This document shows, piece by piece, positions 1 to 5,590 of a DNA stretch of 5,590 nucleotides; positions within the stretch are counted from its first letter, which is position 1; every line of letters starts with the position of its first letter. This stretch comes from a bacterium. GTDB lineage: Bacteria > Pseudomonadota > Gammaproteobacteria > Burkholderiales > Thiobacteraceae. Under the pieces are notes generated by a model. That model did not search any database, was not told the DNA's origin, and saw only the letters and a list, made by a program, of their open reading frames with translations. The stretch lies in NCBI GenBank assembly GCA_027438535.1, contig DAIAMA010000098.1, positions 1 to 5,590 of the forward strand, written 5' to 3'. A program made the translations under genes and the position numbers.

Positions 1-109
1 GCGTCTGCTCGCGGGTATAAGCGCCGCCCGAGGTGCTGGCCGGGCAGCCGGCGAGGAAGACGGTGCTGGCCAATACACCGGTGAGCGCCAGTTTGGTGGT
101 GATGTTCAT
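1..109 (-). CDS. SlyB/Pcp-like outer-membrane lipoprotein, N-terminal fragment
   Basis: The reading frame leaves the window at its left edge, so only about 36 residues are visible. They form a classic lipoprotein signal: MNITTK, a hydrophobic stretch, then the lipobox LAGC with the acylated cysteine at about residue 22. The residue after it is Pro, not Asp, so sorting to the outer membrane is expected. The mature start, PASTSGGAYTREQT, resembles the N-terminus of SlyB/Pcp-type glycine-zipper 2TM lipoproteins (AYTR/S-x-Q-T), but the glycine zipper itself lies outside the window, so the family is an inference. Two ATG codons are in tandem (112 and 109). The AAAGGA Shine-Dalgarno at 116-121 lies 6 nt from ATG 109 and only 3 nt from ATG 112, which favours 109. 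The gene follows the kinase remnant on the same strand after a short gap, so the two were probably co-transcribed. Confidence 0.75.
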   Translation of the reverse strand, partial: MNITTKLALTGVLASTVFLAGCPASTSGGAYTREQT

Positions 110-126
110 CATATGTCCTTTCCGTG

Positions 127-456
127 TTAGATATAAAAACCGAATTCGGCGTGGACGCGTGCGGCGATTTCTTCGCGCCGCAGGCTATGGTTTTGCGCGC
201 CGCGTTGGGTGATTTTAAGCGCCCCCATGAAACTCGCAAGCCGCCCGGTGGTTTCCCAGTCGAATCCACGCACGATGCCATATAACAGTCCGCTGCGGAA
301 GGCGTCGCCGCAGCCGGTCGGGTCCACCACTTGCGTGACTTTAACCGCAGGAATATCGATCGTTTTACCCCCGGCATAAATGACCGAACCGCGCGCGCCG
401 AGCGTGACAATTAGGGCCGTGACGCGCCGGGAAAGTTCATCCAGCGTATGGCCGGG
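127..456 (-). pseudogene. PfkB-family (adenosine-kinase-like) sugar kinase, C-terminal fragment lacking its N-terminus
   Basis: PfkB kinases phosphorylate sugars or nucleosides using ATP in the cytoplasm. The recognisable part covers about 109 residues: LIVTLGARGS (near 390-420), then the PfkB C-terminal signature DPTGCGDAFRSG, with the catalytic Asp codon at 304-306 in the GCGD anion hole. It ends with the tail KITQRGAQNH...FGFYI and a TAA stop at 127-129. Family members are about 300-320 residues, so roughly 200 N-terminal residues are missing, including the sugar-binding half and the N-terminal GG signature. The frame stays open to a TAG at 481-483, but kinase-like sequence fades near 451-456, where the opposite strand becomes HD-GYP. 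Downstream of GTG 330 there is an open 67-codon piece, but it is not a functional kinase. I call it a remnant, or an assembly-truncated gene. Family assignment is firm; the substrate is unknown. Confidence 0.8.
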
Positions 457-862
457 GAAAATGGTCGCGATCGTCGACTGCTATGATGCGCTCACCAGCG
501 AACGCCCCTATGCACGCCCTTTCTCGCCGTATGAAGCGCTGCAGCATTTATATGGCTGGCGGCATCATTTGTTTCACTTGGAACTGGTCGAGCAATTCAT
601 CCAATGTCTGGGGATTTATCCCGTCGGCAGCCTGGTGGAATTGAATTCAGGCGAAGTGGCCGTGGTATTGGCGCATAACCGGGTACGGCGCCTGAAGCCG
701 CGCGTGCTGGTGATTCTGGATCCGGATAAACAACCTTACAGCGCGCCCATTCCGCTGGATATGCTCACCGCGCCGAAACTGGCGAATGACCAGCCTTATG
801 AAATCGCGCGCGCCCTCGAGCACGGCATGCACGGGATCGACCCGCGAGAGTATTACCTATAG
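455..862 (+). pseudogene. HD-GYP-domain phosphodiesterase, C-terminal fragment lacking its N-terminus
   Basis: HD-GYP proteins hydrolyse cyclic-di-GMP. What remains is the end of the HD-GYP domain, MVAIVDCYDALTSERPYA (from 461), which holds the last metal-ligand Asp. A C-terminal tail follows with VGSLVELNSGEVAVVLAHNR and VRRLKPRVLVILDPDKQP, and the end is GIDPREYYL with TAG at 860-862. The HD pair, the HHE motif and the GYP motif, all upstream in intact members of about 400 residues, are absent, so this piece cannot catalyse. Homology starts at about codon GKM (455-463). The open frame continues upstream to ATG 380, but those 25 codons are antisense to the kinase and look like nothing. ATG 461, preceded by GGGGAAA, could start a 133-residue stump. 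The stop codon shares one base with a possible GTG start (862) of the EAL gene, which suggests the intact ancestor was translated together with it. Confidence 0.8.
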
Positions 863-873
863 TGGAAACGCCC

Positions 874-2136
874 ATGTCATTGATACCGGATCACCTGATC
901 TTCCTGGCGGCTTTGGAAAGCGCCTTGCAGGAAGCGGCATCCCAATCGCGCCCTGTGGGAATTTGCCTGCTCTGGCTCGATAGTGTCTATCACATCGATA
1001 CGATACTCGGTTACCACGCAGGAGATATCGCCTGCGCTAAATCGCTGCAACATGTGCAAAGCGCTCTCAAAGACACCGACCGCGTTTTCCGCATTGGGCG
1101 CAGCCAAGTGGCCTGTTTGCTACCCGCCCTCACGAACGAAGCGCAAGCAGTATTGGCCGCCCACAAAATCATTCGCATTCTCGGCAGCCATCTCGCGCTG
1201 GAGCAGTTTACCGTGCATAGCGAACCTTATATAGGCATCGCGCTGTTCCCGGTCCATGGACAAGATGCAAACGTATTACTGCAACGCGCTGCTAGCGCCT
1301 TGCGCGAAGCACGCCTCAGAAAAGAGCCCGTGTTCTTCTACAGCCACGAGGCCGATGCCGCGACCCAGGCGCAATTGCAGTTGCAAACCGATCTGCGCCG
1401 CGCACTGGATGACAACGTCCTCACGCTGAAATACCAAGCGCAAACCGATTTGCGCAGCGGTCGCGTGGTGGGCATGGAAGCGCTCAGCCGCTGGGAGTCG
1501 CCCACGCGCGGCACCGTGCCGCCTACAATATTCATCCCCGCGGCGGAAGCCGCCGGCCTGATGAACCGTCTTTCCGCGCACGTCCTGAATACGGCGTTGC
1601 GCGAATTTCAGGAACTGGAATCAGCCACGCCAGGACTTTCCATCAGCATCAATCTTTCGGCCCAAGATTTGATCCAAGCCGAACTGCCGGAATTGCTGAC
1701 CCAAGCCCTCCGCACGTGGAATGTGCCGGCCGGGCACGTGGTGATAGAAATCACGGAAACCGCCATCATGGATGACCAGCGCGCCCGTGCGACGACGCTG
1801 GAACATCTCAAAGAAATCGGCGTGCAATTGGCGATCGACGATTTCGGCACCGGTTATTCCTCCCTGGCCCGGCTTAAATATCTGCCGGTGGATGAAATCA
1901 AGATCGACGTCAGTTTCGTGCGGCATATGTTGCGCGACGTGCGCGACGAAAACATCGTGCGCTCCATCATCGATTTGGCGCACAACCTCGATCTGCGCGT
2001 GGTGGCCGAAGGCGTGGAAGACGAAGCCACCCTGCAGCGCTTGATTGAAATGGGCTGTGACATGGCGCAAGGTTATTTTCTGTGCGCGCCGCTCGATCTG
2101 GCATCCTTTCGCGCCTGGCTGGCACCGAAAACCTGA
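874..2136 (+). CDS. Degenerate GGDEF plus intact EAL protein, probable cyclic-di-GMP phosphodiesterase
   Basis: This 420-residue protein most likely cleaves cyclic-di-GMP to pGpG. The N-terminal part (about 15-160) has the GGDEF fold pattern (GYHAGD, DRVFRIG, then EPYIGIALFP), but the signature itself reads GRSQV at 75-79, so cyclase activity is not expected. The EAL domain (about 170-412) has every catalytic or metal residue I can check: E202 in EAL, N260 in INLS, E295 in ITE, D322/D323 in DDFGTG, K343 in KID, E379 in AEGVE and Q399 in AQGYF. There is no transmembrane segment or sensor domain, so it is probably cytosolic and may be controlled through the degenerate GGDEF half. Start choice: ATG 874 has GGA at 864-866, 7 nt upstream; GTG 862 is an alternative that overlaps the HD-GYP stop as TAGTG and adds four residues. 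If the upstream HD-GYP gene is truly truncated, this gene may have lost its original promoter. Confidence 0.9.
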   Translation: MSLIPDHLIFLAALESALQEAASQSRPVGICLLWLDSVYHIDTILGYHAGDIACAKSLQHVQSALKDTDRVFRIGRSQVACLLPALTNEAQAVLAAHKIIRILGSHLALEQFTVHSEPYIGIALFPVHGQDANVLLQRAASALREARLRKEPVFFYSHEADAATQAQLQLQTDLRRALDDNVLTLKYQAQTDLRSGRVVGMEALSRWESPTRGTVPPTIFIPAAEAAGLMNRLSAHVLNTALREFQELESATPGLSISINLSAQDLIQAELPELLTQALRTWNVPAGHVVIEITETAIMDDQRARATTLEHLKEIGVQLAIDDFGTGYSSLARLKYLPVDEIKIDVSFVRHMLRDVRDENIVRSIIDLAHNLDLRVVAEGVEDEATLQRLIEMGCDMAQGYFLCAPLDLASFRAWLAPKT

Positions 2137-2204
2137 GCCGGGCCGGCGTTCATCGAAGCTTCATCCCGCCGTCACCGTTCCGTCATACCGCCTGCGTAAT
2201 TTCC

Positions 2205-2226
2205 CCTCATCGCAACCACGATGAGG
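2205..2226 (+). promoter_or_regulatory. Inverted repeat that can mask the olsB Shine-Dalgarno
   Basis: CCTCATCG (2205-2212) and CGATGAGG (2219-2226) are perfect 8-bp complements around a 6-nt loop, CAACCA. The right arm contains most of GAGGA (2223-2227), the only good Shine-Dalgarno for ATG 2233, which lies 5 nt further on. No T-run follows, so it is not an intrinsic terminator. A competing smaller hairpin is possible: GATGA (2220-2224) with TCATC (2228-2232), leaving GGA in the loop. The two cannot form together. The complementarity is read directly; a role in translation control is an inference. The rest of the 96-base gap between the EAL gene and olsB holds further TCATC copies (2151-2155 region and 2161-2165). 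I find no convincing promoter in it. Confidence 0.45.
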
Positions 2227-2232
2227 ATCATC

Positions 2233-2991
2233 ATGCTACGGGAAGATTTCCACCTGCTCGCGCAGCGCAAGCCGCCCCATTTAAGCGTGTCGTTCGCGCG
2301 CGACGAGGATGAAGTACGCGAAGCGCAACGCCTGCGCTACACGGTGTTTTCCGATGAAATGGGGGCACGGCTGGCGACGCGCGAGCCCGGCATTGACAAA
2401 GATATTTTCGATCCCTATTGTGACCACTTGCTGGTGCGCGACAACGATACCTGGGAAGTCGTCGGCACCTACCGCGTGCTGAACCCGGCGCTGGCGCGCC
2501 GCATCGGCGGCTATTATTCGGAAACCGAGTTCGATCTCACCCGCCTCGCGCATTTGTACGAGCGCATGGTGGAAGTGGGCCGCTCTTGCGTGCATCCGGA
2601 TTACCGCAGCGGCGCGGCGATCGGCTTATTATGGTCGGGCTTGGCCAAATACATGCAACAGCGCGGCTATGATTATCTGATCGGTTGTGCCAGTATCAGC
2701 ATGACGGATGGCGGCCACGCGGCGGCAAGTATTTATCGCCGCCTGAACATGGAGCATATGAGCCCGGCCGAATGGCGCGTGTTCCCGCGCCAGCGCTTGC
2801 CGCTGGAAGCGCTGAACGGTACCTTGAACGCACCGCTGCCGCCGCTGGTCAAAGGCTATATGCGGCTAGGGTGTTATGTGTGCGGCGAGCCGGCATGCGA
2901 TCCCGATTTCAATACCGCGGATCTGATGCTGATGTTGCCCATGTCGCTGATGAACAAACGTTACGCGAGGCACTTTCTCGAACCTACATGA
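2233..2991 (+). CDS. olsB: OlsB-like GNAT N-acyltransferase (ornithine lipid synthesis)
   Basis: OlsB moves a 3-hydroxyacyl chain from acyl carrier protein to the alpha-amino group of ornithine, giving lyso-ornithine lipid, the first step of ornithine-lipid synthesis at the inner membrane. The 252-residue product matches this GNAT subfamily along its length: LRYTVFSDEMGA (about 33-45), CDHLLVRD (63-70), VGTYRVL (77-83), the hallmark EVGRSCVHPDYR (114-125), YLIGCASI (148-155) and a C-terminal KGYMRLGCYVCGEPACD. Length is normal for the short proteobacterial form. ATG 2233 is preferred because GAGGA sits 5 nt before it; ATG 2221, four codons earlier in frame, has no Shine-Dalgarno and lies within the hairpin. 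The stop overlaps the next gene's start as ATGA, and that gene is the expected partner acyltransferase, which supports the assignment. The amino acceptor cannot be proved from sequence; the family is often annotated as hemolysin-like. Confidence 0.85.
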   Translation: MLREDFHLLAQRKPPHLSVSFARDEDEVREAQRLRYTVFSDEMGARLATREPGIDKDIFDPYCDHLLVRDNDTWEVVGTYRVLNPALARRIGGYYSETEFDLTRLAHLYERMVEVGRSCVHPDYRSGAAIGLLWSGLAKYMQQRGYDYLIGCASISMTDGGHAAASIYRRLNMEHMSPAEWRVFPRQRLPLEALNGTLNAPLPPLVKGYMRLGCYVCGEPACDPDFNTADLMLMLPMSLMNKRYARHFLEPT

Positions 2992-3854
2992 CGGACACCC
3001 CCACCCCTTACGCTATTCAACTAGTACGGCTGATACGCGTTGGATTGCATCTTCTGCAAGGGGTGATCATCGCTGGCACGGTGCTGCGCTTCGCGCGCGA
3101 GCCGCTGCATAGCCGCATCATTCAAAGCTGGTCGAAAAAACTGCTTGGGATTTTCGGCGTCGAATACCACGTGCACGGGCCGATGCCGGATCTCGCGATG
3201 CGCGGCGCGGTTTTCGTATCCAACCACGTTTCATGGCTGGATATTTGGCTCCTTTACACCATCCGGCCGGTGCGCTTCATTTCTAAAGCGGACGTGCGCG
3301 GCTGGCCGGTCATCGGCTGGCTCGCGGAAAAATGCGGAACGCTGTTTATCCACCGCGAGCGGCGCCACCACACCGCCGCCATCATCAAACAAGCCGAAGC
3401 GGCCTTGGCGCGGGGCGATTGCATCGGGCTTTTCCCCGAGGGCACCACCACCGATGGGCGGCGTCTGCTGCCCTTCCACGCATCGCTGTTTCAAGCGGCG
3501 GTCAATCAGCAAGCGCCCACCATATTGCTCACGATCCGCTATCTGCTGCCCGATGGTAGCATCGACACCGCGCCGGCTTACTTTGGCGACCTTAGTCTGG
3601 CGGATTCCTTGCGTAATGTGCTGGCGCGGCGCCGGATTAGGGTAGAAGCGACTTATCTTGAGACCTTAACGATCCAAGGGAAAACGCGGCGCGAAATCGC
3701 ACTCGTCGCGGAAGCCGCTATCGCCAATCATTTAAATTTGCCGTCGCCGCACAAGACACCTGGAATACCCGCCGGTCTTCGAGACGCAGCGCCGACAGCT
3801 TGCCCCCCCACAGACAACCCGTATCCAGTGCCACATGACGGCTTCCTACATTGA
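2988..3854 (+). CDS. olsA: OlsA/PlsC-like 1-acyl-sn-glycerol-3-phosphate acyltransferase
   Basis: Members add a second acyl chain to lysophosphatidic acid (PlsC) or to lyso-ornithine lipid (OlsA) at the inner membrane. The 288-residue product has a hydrophobic N-terminal segment (about 18-33) and all four acyltransferase blocks: NHVSWLD (79-85, catalytic H80 and D85), GTLFIHR (117-123), FPEGTT (149-154) and a substrate block around PTILLTIRY (177-185). ATG 2988 overlaps the olsB stop as ATGA and lacks a well-spaced Shine-Dalgarno, so translation probably depends on coupling to olsB. That pairing favours the OlsA role over a general PlsC, though dual activity is known in the family. The conserved core ends near residue 250. 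The last 35 or so residues are Pro-rich ([24 protein letters not shown]) and are encoded antisense to the apaH 3' end, so this tail may be a recent extension created by loss of an earlier stop. Confidence 0.88.
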   Translation: MTDTPTPYAIQLVRLIRVGLHLLQGVIIAGTVLRFAREPLHSRIIQSWSKKLLGIFGVEYHVHGPMPDLAMRGAVFVSNHVSWLDIWLLYTIRPVRFISKADVRGWPVIGWLAEKCGTLFIHRERRHHTAAIIKQAEAALARGDCIGLFPEGTTTDGRRLLPFHASLFQAAVNQQAPTILLTIRYLLPDGSIDTAPAYFGDLSLADSLRNVLARRRIRVEATYLETLTIQGKTRREIALVAEAAIANHLNLPSPHKTPGIPAGLRDAAPTACPPTDNPYPVPHDGFLH

Positions 3855-4545
3855 GCCCGAGCGCCGACCAGTGGCCAAATACAATATTGGCGCCCTCGCT
3901 CCCGCGCCCCGGCACCGCATACCAGGGCCAAGTGCCTTGCGGCCGGCCTTCCGGCGCACCCTTGTAGTTGAAATCCATCACCCCGGCCGCCGAGCACACG
4001 CGCAGCCGCGTCATGGCATTGGTGATCACGCGCAGCCGGTCGATGCCGCTTAAGCTATCCGCCCACTGGGCGGGTTGATTGCCGTACATGTGCCGGAGAA
4101 AATCGCGGTAATTATCCGCGCGCAATGCCGCTTCCACCTCTTGCCCTAATTGCACCGCCTGTGCCACCGTCCATTGCGGTAACAGCCCGGCGTGCACCAG
4201 CATCCAATCGCCTTCGGCATAAATGAGACGCTGCCGGCGCAGCCAATCGAGTAATTCGTCCCGATCCGGCGCCGCGAGTATTTCATCCAAGGTATCGCCG
4301 CGATGCGGCGGGACATGGCCTTCCGCTACGCCCAATAAATGCAGATCGTGATTGCCCAGCACCGTGACCACGCGATCGCCCAGGGCCATGGCCCAGCGCA
4401 GCACATCCACCGAGTCCGGCCCGCGATTGACCAGATCGCCCACCAGCCACAAGCGGTCTTGCGCGGGGTCGAATTGTATTTTTCCCAGAAGCTTATTCAG
4501 CGCTTCAAAGCAACCTTGGATATCGCCGATAGCATAGGTGGACAT
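3718..4545 (-). CDS. apaH: Symmetrical bis(5'-nucleosyl)-tetraphosphatase (Ap4A hydrolase)
   Basis: ApaH splits diadenosine tetraphosphate into two ADP in the cytosol and also removes Np4N caps from RNA. The 275-residue product is full length for the family and keeps the metallophosphoesterase motifs in order: AIGDIQGC (5-12, metal ligand D8; Gln replaces the His of the E. coli enzyme, as in many proteobacterial homologues), [11 protein letters not shown] (33-43), [10 protein letters not shown] (62-71), [10 protein letters not shown] (116-125), FGHWSALG (223-230) and the ApaH-specific DTGCLWGG (241-248). The start is ATG 4545; no other in-frame ATG lies close upstream, and the Shine-Dalgarno is weak. 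It is divergent from rep across 71 bp and convergent with the olsA-like gene, overlapping it by 137 bp. The overlapped part encodes the conserved DTGCLWGG block, so the apaH end is under constraint and the olsA tail is the more likely newcomer. Confidence 0.95.
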   Translation of the reverse strand: MSTYAIGDIQGCFEALNKLLGKIQFDPAQDRLWLVGDLVNRGPDSVDVLRWAMALGDRVVTVLGNHDLHLLGVAEGHVPPHRGDTLDEILAAPDRDELLDWLRRQRLIYAEGDWMLVHAGLLPQWTVAQAVQLGQEVEAALRADNYRDFLRHMYGNQPAQWADSLSGIDRLRVITNAMTRLRVCSAAGVMDFNYKGAPEGRPQGTWPWYAVPGRGSEGANIVFGHWSALGLNVGSRHVALDTGCLWGGKLSALRLEDRRVFQVSCAATANLNDWR

Positions 4546-4572
4546 AAGGCATCATTTCGTTTCAATGGCGTC

Positions 4573-4601
4573 ATTTTACCGGGAGCGCGCGCCACTGCCC
4601 A
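4573..4601 (-). promoter_or_regulatory. Putative sigma-70 promoter of apaH
   Basis: On the minus strand, TGGGCA (4596-4601; 4 of 6 matches to TTGACA) and TAAAAT (4573-4578; 5 of 6 to TATAAT) are separated by exactly 17 bp. Transcription would begin near 4566 and give a leader of about 20 nt before ATG 4545. The spacing and location fit well, but the call rests on short motifs alone. Confidence 0.4.
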
Positions 4602-4604
4602 TGA

Positions 4605-4610
4605 TAGAAT
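4605..4610 (+). promoter_or_regulatory. Possible -10 box of rep
   Basis: TAGAAT matches TATAAT at 5 of 6 positions and lies 6 bp before the GTG start of rep, so a transcript starting 6-8 bp downstream would begin at or near GTG 4617, making the message almost leaderless. No TTGACA-like box lies at 16-18 bp; the nearest, TTTACC at 4575-4580, is 24 bp away. This is a weak candidate. Confidence 0.2.
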
Positions 4611-4616
4611 GACAGC

Positions 4617-5590
4617 GTGTCACAGCAACAATCCCGTACTGCTTCCCCCTCGCCTTTTGATGGACTCAATGCCGAGCAACGCGCCGCGGTCAAGCACCTC
4701 GACGGCCCGCTCTTGGTGCTGGCCGGCGCGGGCAGCGGCAAGACCCGGGTCATCACGCACAAAATCGCTTATCTGATCGGCGATTGCGGCTATCAGCCCG
4801 CGCACATCGCCGCCATTACCTTCACCAACAAGGCCGCGCGCGAGATGAAAGAACGCGCGCACAAACTGTTATCCGGCCAAGCGAGCAAGGGCCTCACGGT
4901 CACCACCTTCCATTCGCTGGGGATGCATATCCTGCGCCAGGAAGCCAAACACATCGGCTACAAGCCGCAATTTTCCATTCTCGACGCCGCCGATAGCTTG
5001 CACGTCTTATCGGACATCATGAAGACCACCGACAAGGCGGAATTAAAACGTGTGCAATACCGCATTTCGCGCTGGAAAAACGATTTGATCGCGGCCGATG
5101 CGGCTGCATTGCATGCCGAGAACGATGCCGAACACGCAGCCGCCAAACTGTATCAGCGCTACCAAGACACGCTGCGCGCCTATCAAGCCTTCGATTTCGA
5201 CGACTTGATCCGCGTGCCGGTGGAAATATTCGAGCGCGAGCGAGAGGCGCTGGGCAAATGGCAAGATAAGCTGCGCTACCTCTTGATCGACGAATATCAG
5301 GACACCAACACCTGCCAATACCAGATGATGAAACTGCTGGCTGGCGACCGCGCCGCCATCACCGCCGTGGGCGACGACGACCAGGCCATCTATGCCTGGC
5401 GCGGCGCCAGCACGGCCAATCTGAGCAACCTGCAGAATGACTACCCCACTCTGCGCGTCATCAAGCTGGAGCAGAACTACCGTTCTTCGCAGCGCATCCT
5501 GCAGAGCGCTAACCACCTCATCAGGAACAACACCAAACTGTTCGAGAAAAACCTGTGGAGCGAACACGGTCCCGGCGACCCGGTACGCGT
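4617..5590 (+). CDS. rep: ATP-dependent DNA helicase Rep (UvrD/SF1A family), N-terminal half
   Basis: Rep unwinds DNA 3' to 5' and helps replication forks pass bound proteins. The visible 324 codons run off the right edge, about half of a family length near 670. Motifs in order: the Q-motif region LNAEQRAAV (17-25), Walker A AGAGSGKT (36-43), motif Ia TFTNKAAREM (68-77), TTFHSLG (96-102), FDFDDLI, Walker B DEYQD (225-229), motif III VGDDDQAIYAWRGA (251-264) and motif IV KLEQNYRSS (283-291). Phrases such as CGYQPAHIAAITFTNKAARE and RISRWKNDL match Rep more closely than UvrD or PcrA. GTG 4617 is the only reasonable start: an in-frame TAG lies at 4605-4607, and no other in-frame start precedes Walker A except TTG/GTG codons inside it. 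The Shine-Dalgarno is poor. A polar stretch rich in Ser and Gln (1-16) precedes the domain. The gene is divergent from apaH. Confidence 0.93.
   Translation, partial: MSQQQSRTASPSPFDGLNAEQRAAVKHLDGPLLVLAGAGSGKTRVITHKIAYLIGDCGYQPAHIAAITFTNKAAREMKERAHKLLSGQASKGLTVTTFHSLGMHILRQEAKHIGYKPQFSILDAADSLHVLSDIMKTTDKAELKRVQYRISRWKNDLIAADAAALHAENDAEHAAAKLYQRYQDTLRAYQAFDFDDLIRVPVEIFEREREALGKWQDKLRYLLIDEYQDTNTCQYQMMKLLAGDRAAITAVGDDDQAIYAWRGASTANLSNLQNDYPTLRVIKLEQNYRSSQRILQSANHLIRNNTKLFEKNLWSEHGPGDPVR

Noticed and set aside
5..14. Possible diguanylate cyclase activity of the EAL protein or other new enzyme role for the left-edge lipoprotein
   Set aside because: The GGDEF signature is GRSQV, which lacks the needed acidic residues, and the lipoprotein fragment is too short to support anything beyond its signal and family resemblance.
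1621..2070. 149-codon minus-strand open frame inside the EAL gene
   Set aside because: It is antisense to the conserved EAL motifs, His-rich by composition, with no start signals or recognisable domain.
2137..2147. GCCGG-G-CCGGC palindrome just after the EAL stop, considered as a terminator
   Set aside because: A one-base centre cannot form a stable RNA hairpin loop, the usable stem is only about 3 bp, and no T-run follows.
2685..2987. Upstream extension of the olsA-like frame to ATG 2685
   Set aside because: The frame is open, but it lies entirely within olsB in another frame and encodes no family-like sequence. The ATGA overlap at 2988 and the match of the protein from there give the true start.
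4339..4776. 145-codon plus-strand open frame across the apaH 5' end and the rep start
   Set aside because: It is antisense to apaH and then out of frame with rep. Its translation resembles no family, and both flanking genes are well supported.
5043..5567. 174-codon minus-strand open frame inside rep
   Set aside because: It is the antisense of helicase motifs including Walker B and motif III. Long antisense frames are common in GC-rich genes, and the protein looks like a composition artefact.

Overview
The window looks like chromosomal DNA of a Gram-negative proteobacterium, most likely a betaproteobacterium or a related gammaproteobacterium. The evidence is a lipobox lipoprotein, an HD-GYP/EAL cyclic-di-GMP pair, an OlsB/OlsA-type acyltransferase pair, an ApaH with the GDIQGC signature and a Rep-type helicase. 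Base composition is moderately GC-rich and even. I see no insertion sequence, phage gene, tRNA, rRNA or CRISPR array.

Layout, left to right. (1) Positions 1-109, minus strand: the N-terminus of a SlyB/Pcp-like outer-membrane lipoprotein that runs off the left edge. (2) 127 to about 456, minus: the C-terminal third of a PfkB/adenosine-kinase-like sugar kinase. (3) About 455-862, plus: the C-terminal third of an HD-GYP phosphodiesterase. Both (2) and (3) lose their N-termini at the same point, near 451-457, head to head. This is the most anomalous spot in the window and means either a real deletion or an assembly join. (4) 874-2136, plus: a protein with a degenerate GGDEF domain and an EAL domain whose catalytic residues are all present. 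An alternative GTG start overlaps the HD-GYP stop codon by one base. (5) 2233-2991 and 2988-3854, plus: an OlsB-like N-acyltransferase and an OlsA/PlsC-like O-acyltransferase joined by an ATGA overlap, together a probable ornithine-lipid pathway. The olsB ribosome binding site lies inside a perfect 8-bp hairpin. (6) 3718-4545, minus: apaH, convergent with the olsA-like gene and overlapping it by 137 bp. (7) From 4617, plus: the N-terminal half of the helicase rep, divergent from apaH across a 71-bp gap that carries apaH's likely promoter.

Functional threads. Two genes (one broken) concern cyclic-di-GMP breakdown, one concerns Ap4A breakdown, two build membrane lipids, and one is a replication/repair helicase. 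These are mostly ordinary families. I do not see a clearly new system. The points that deserve attention are the double truncation near 455, the hairpin over the olsB start, and the long tail-to-tail overlap of olsA and apaH.
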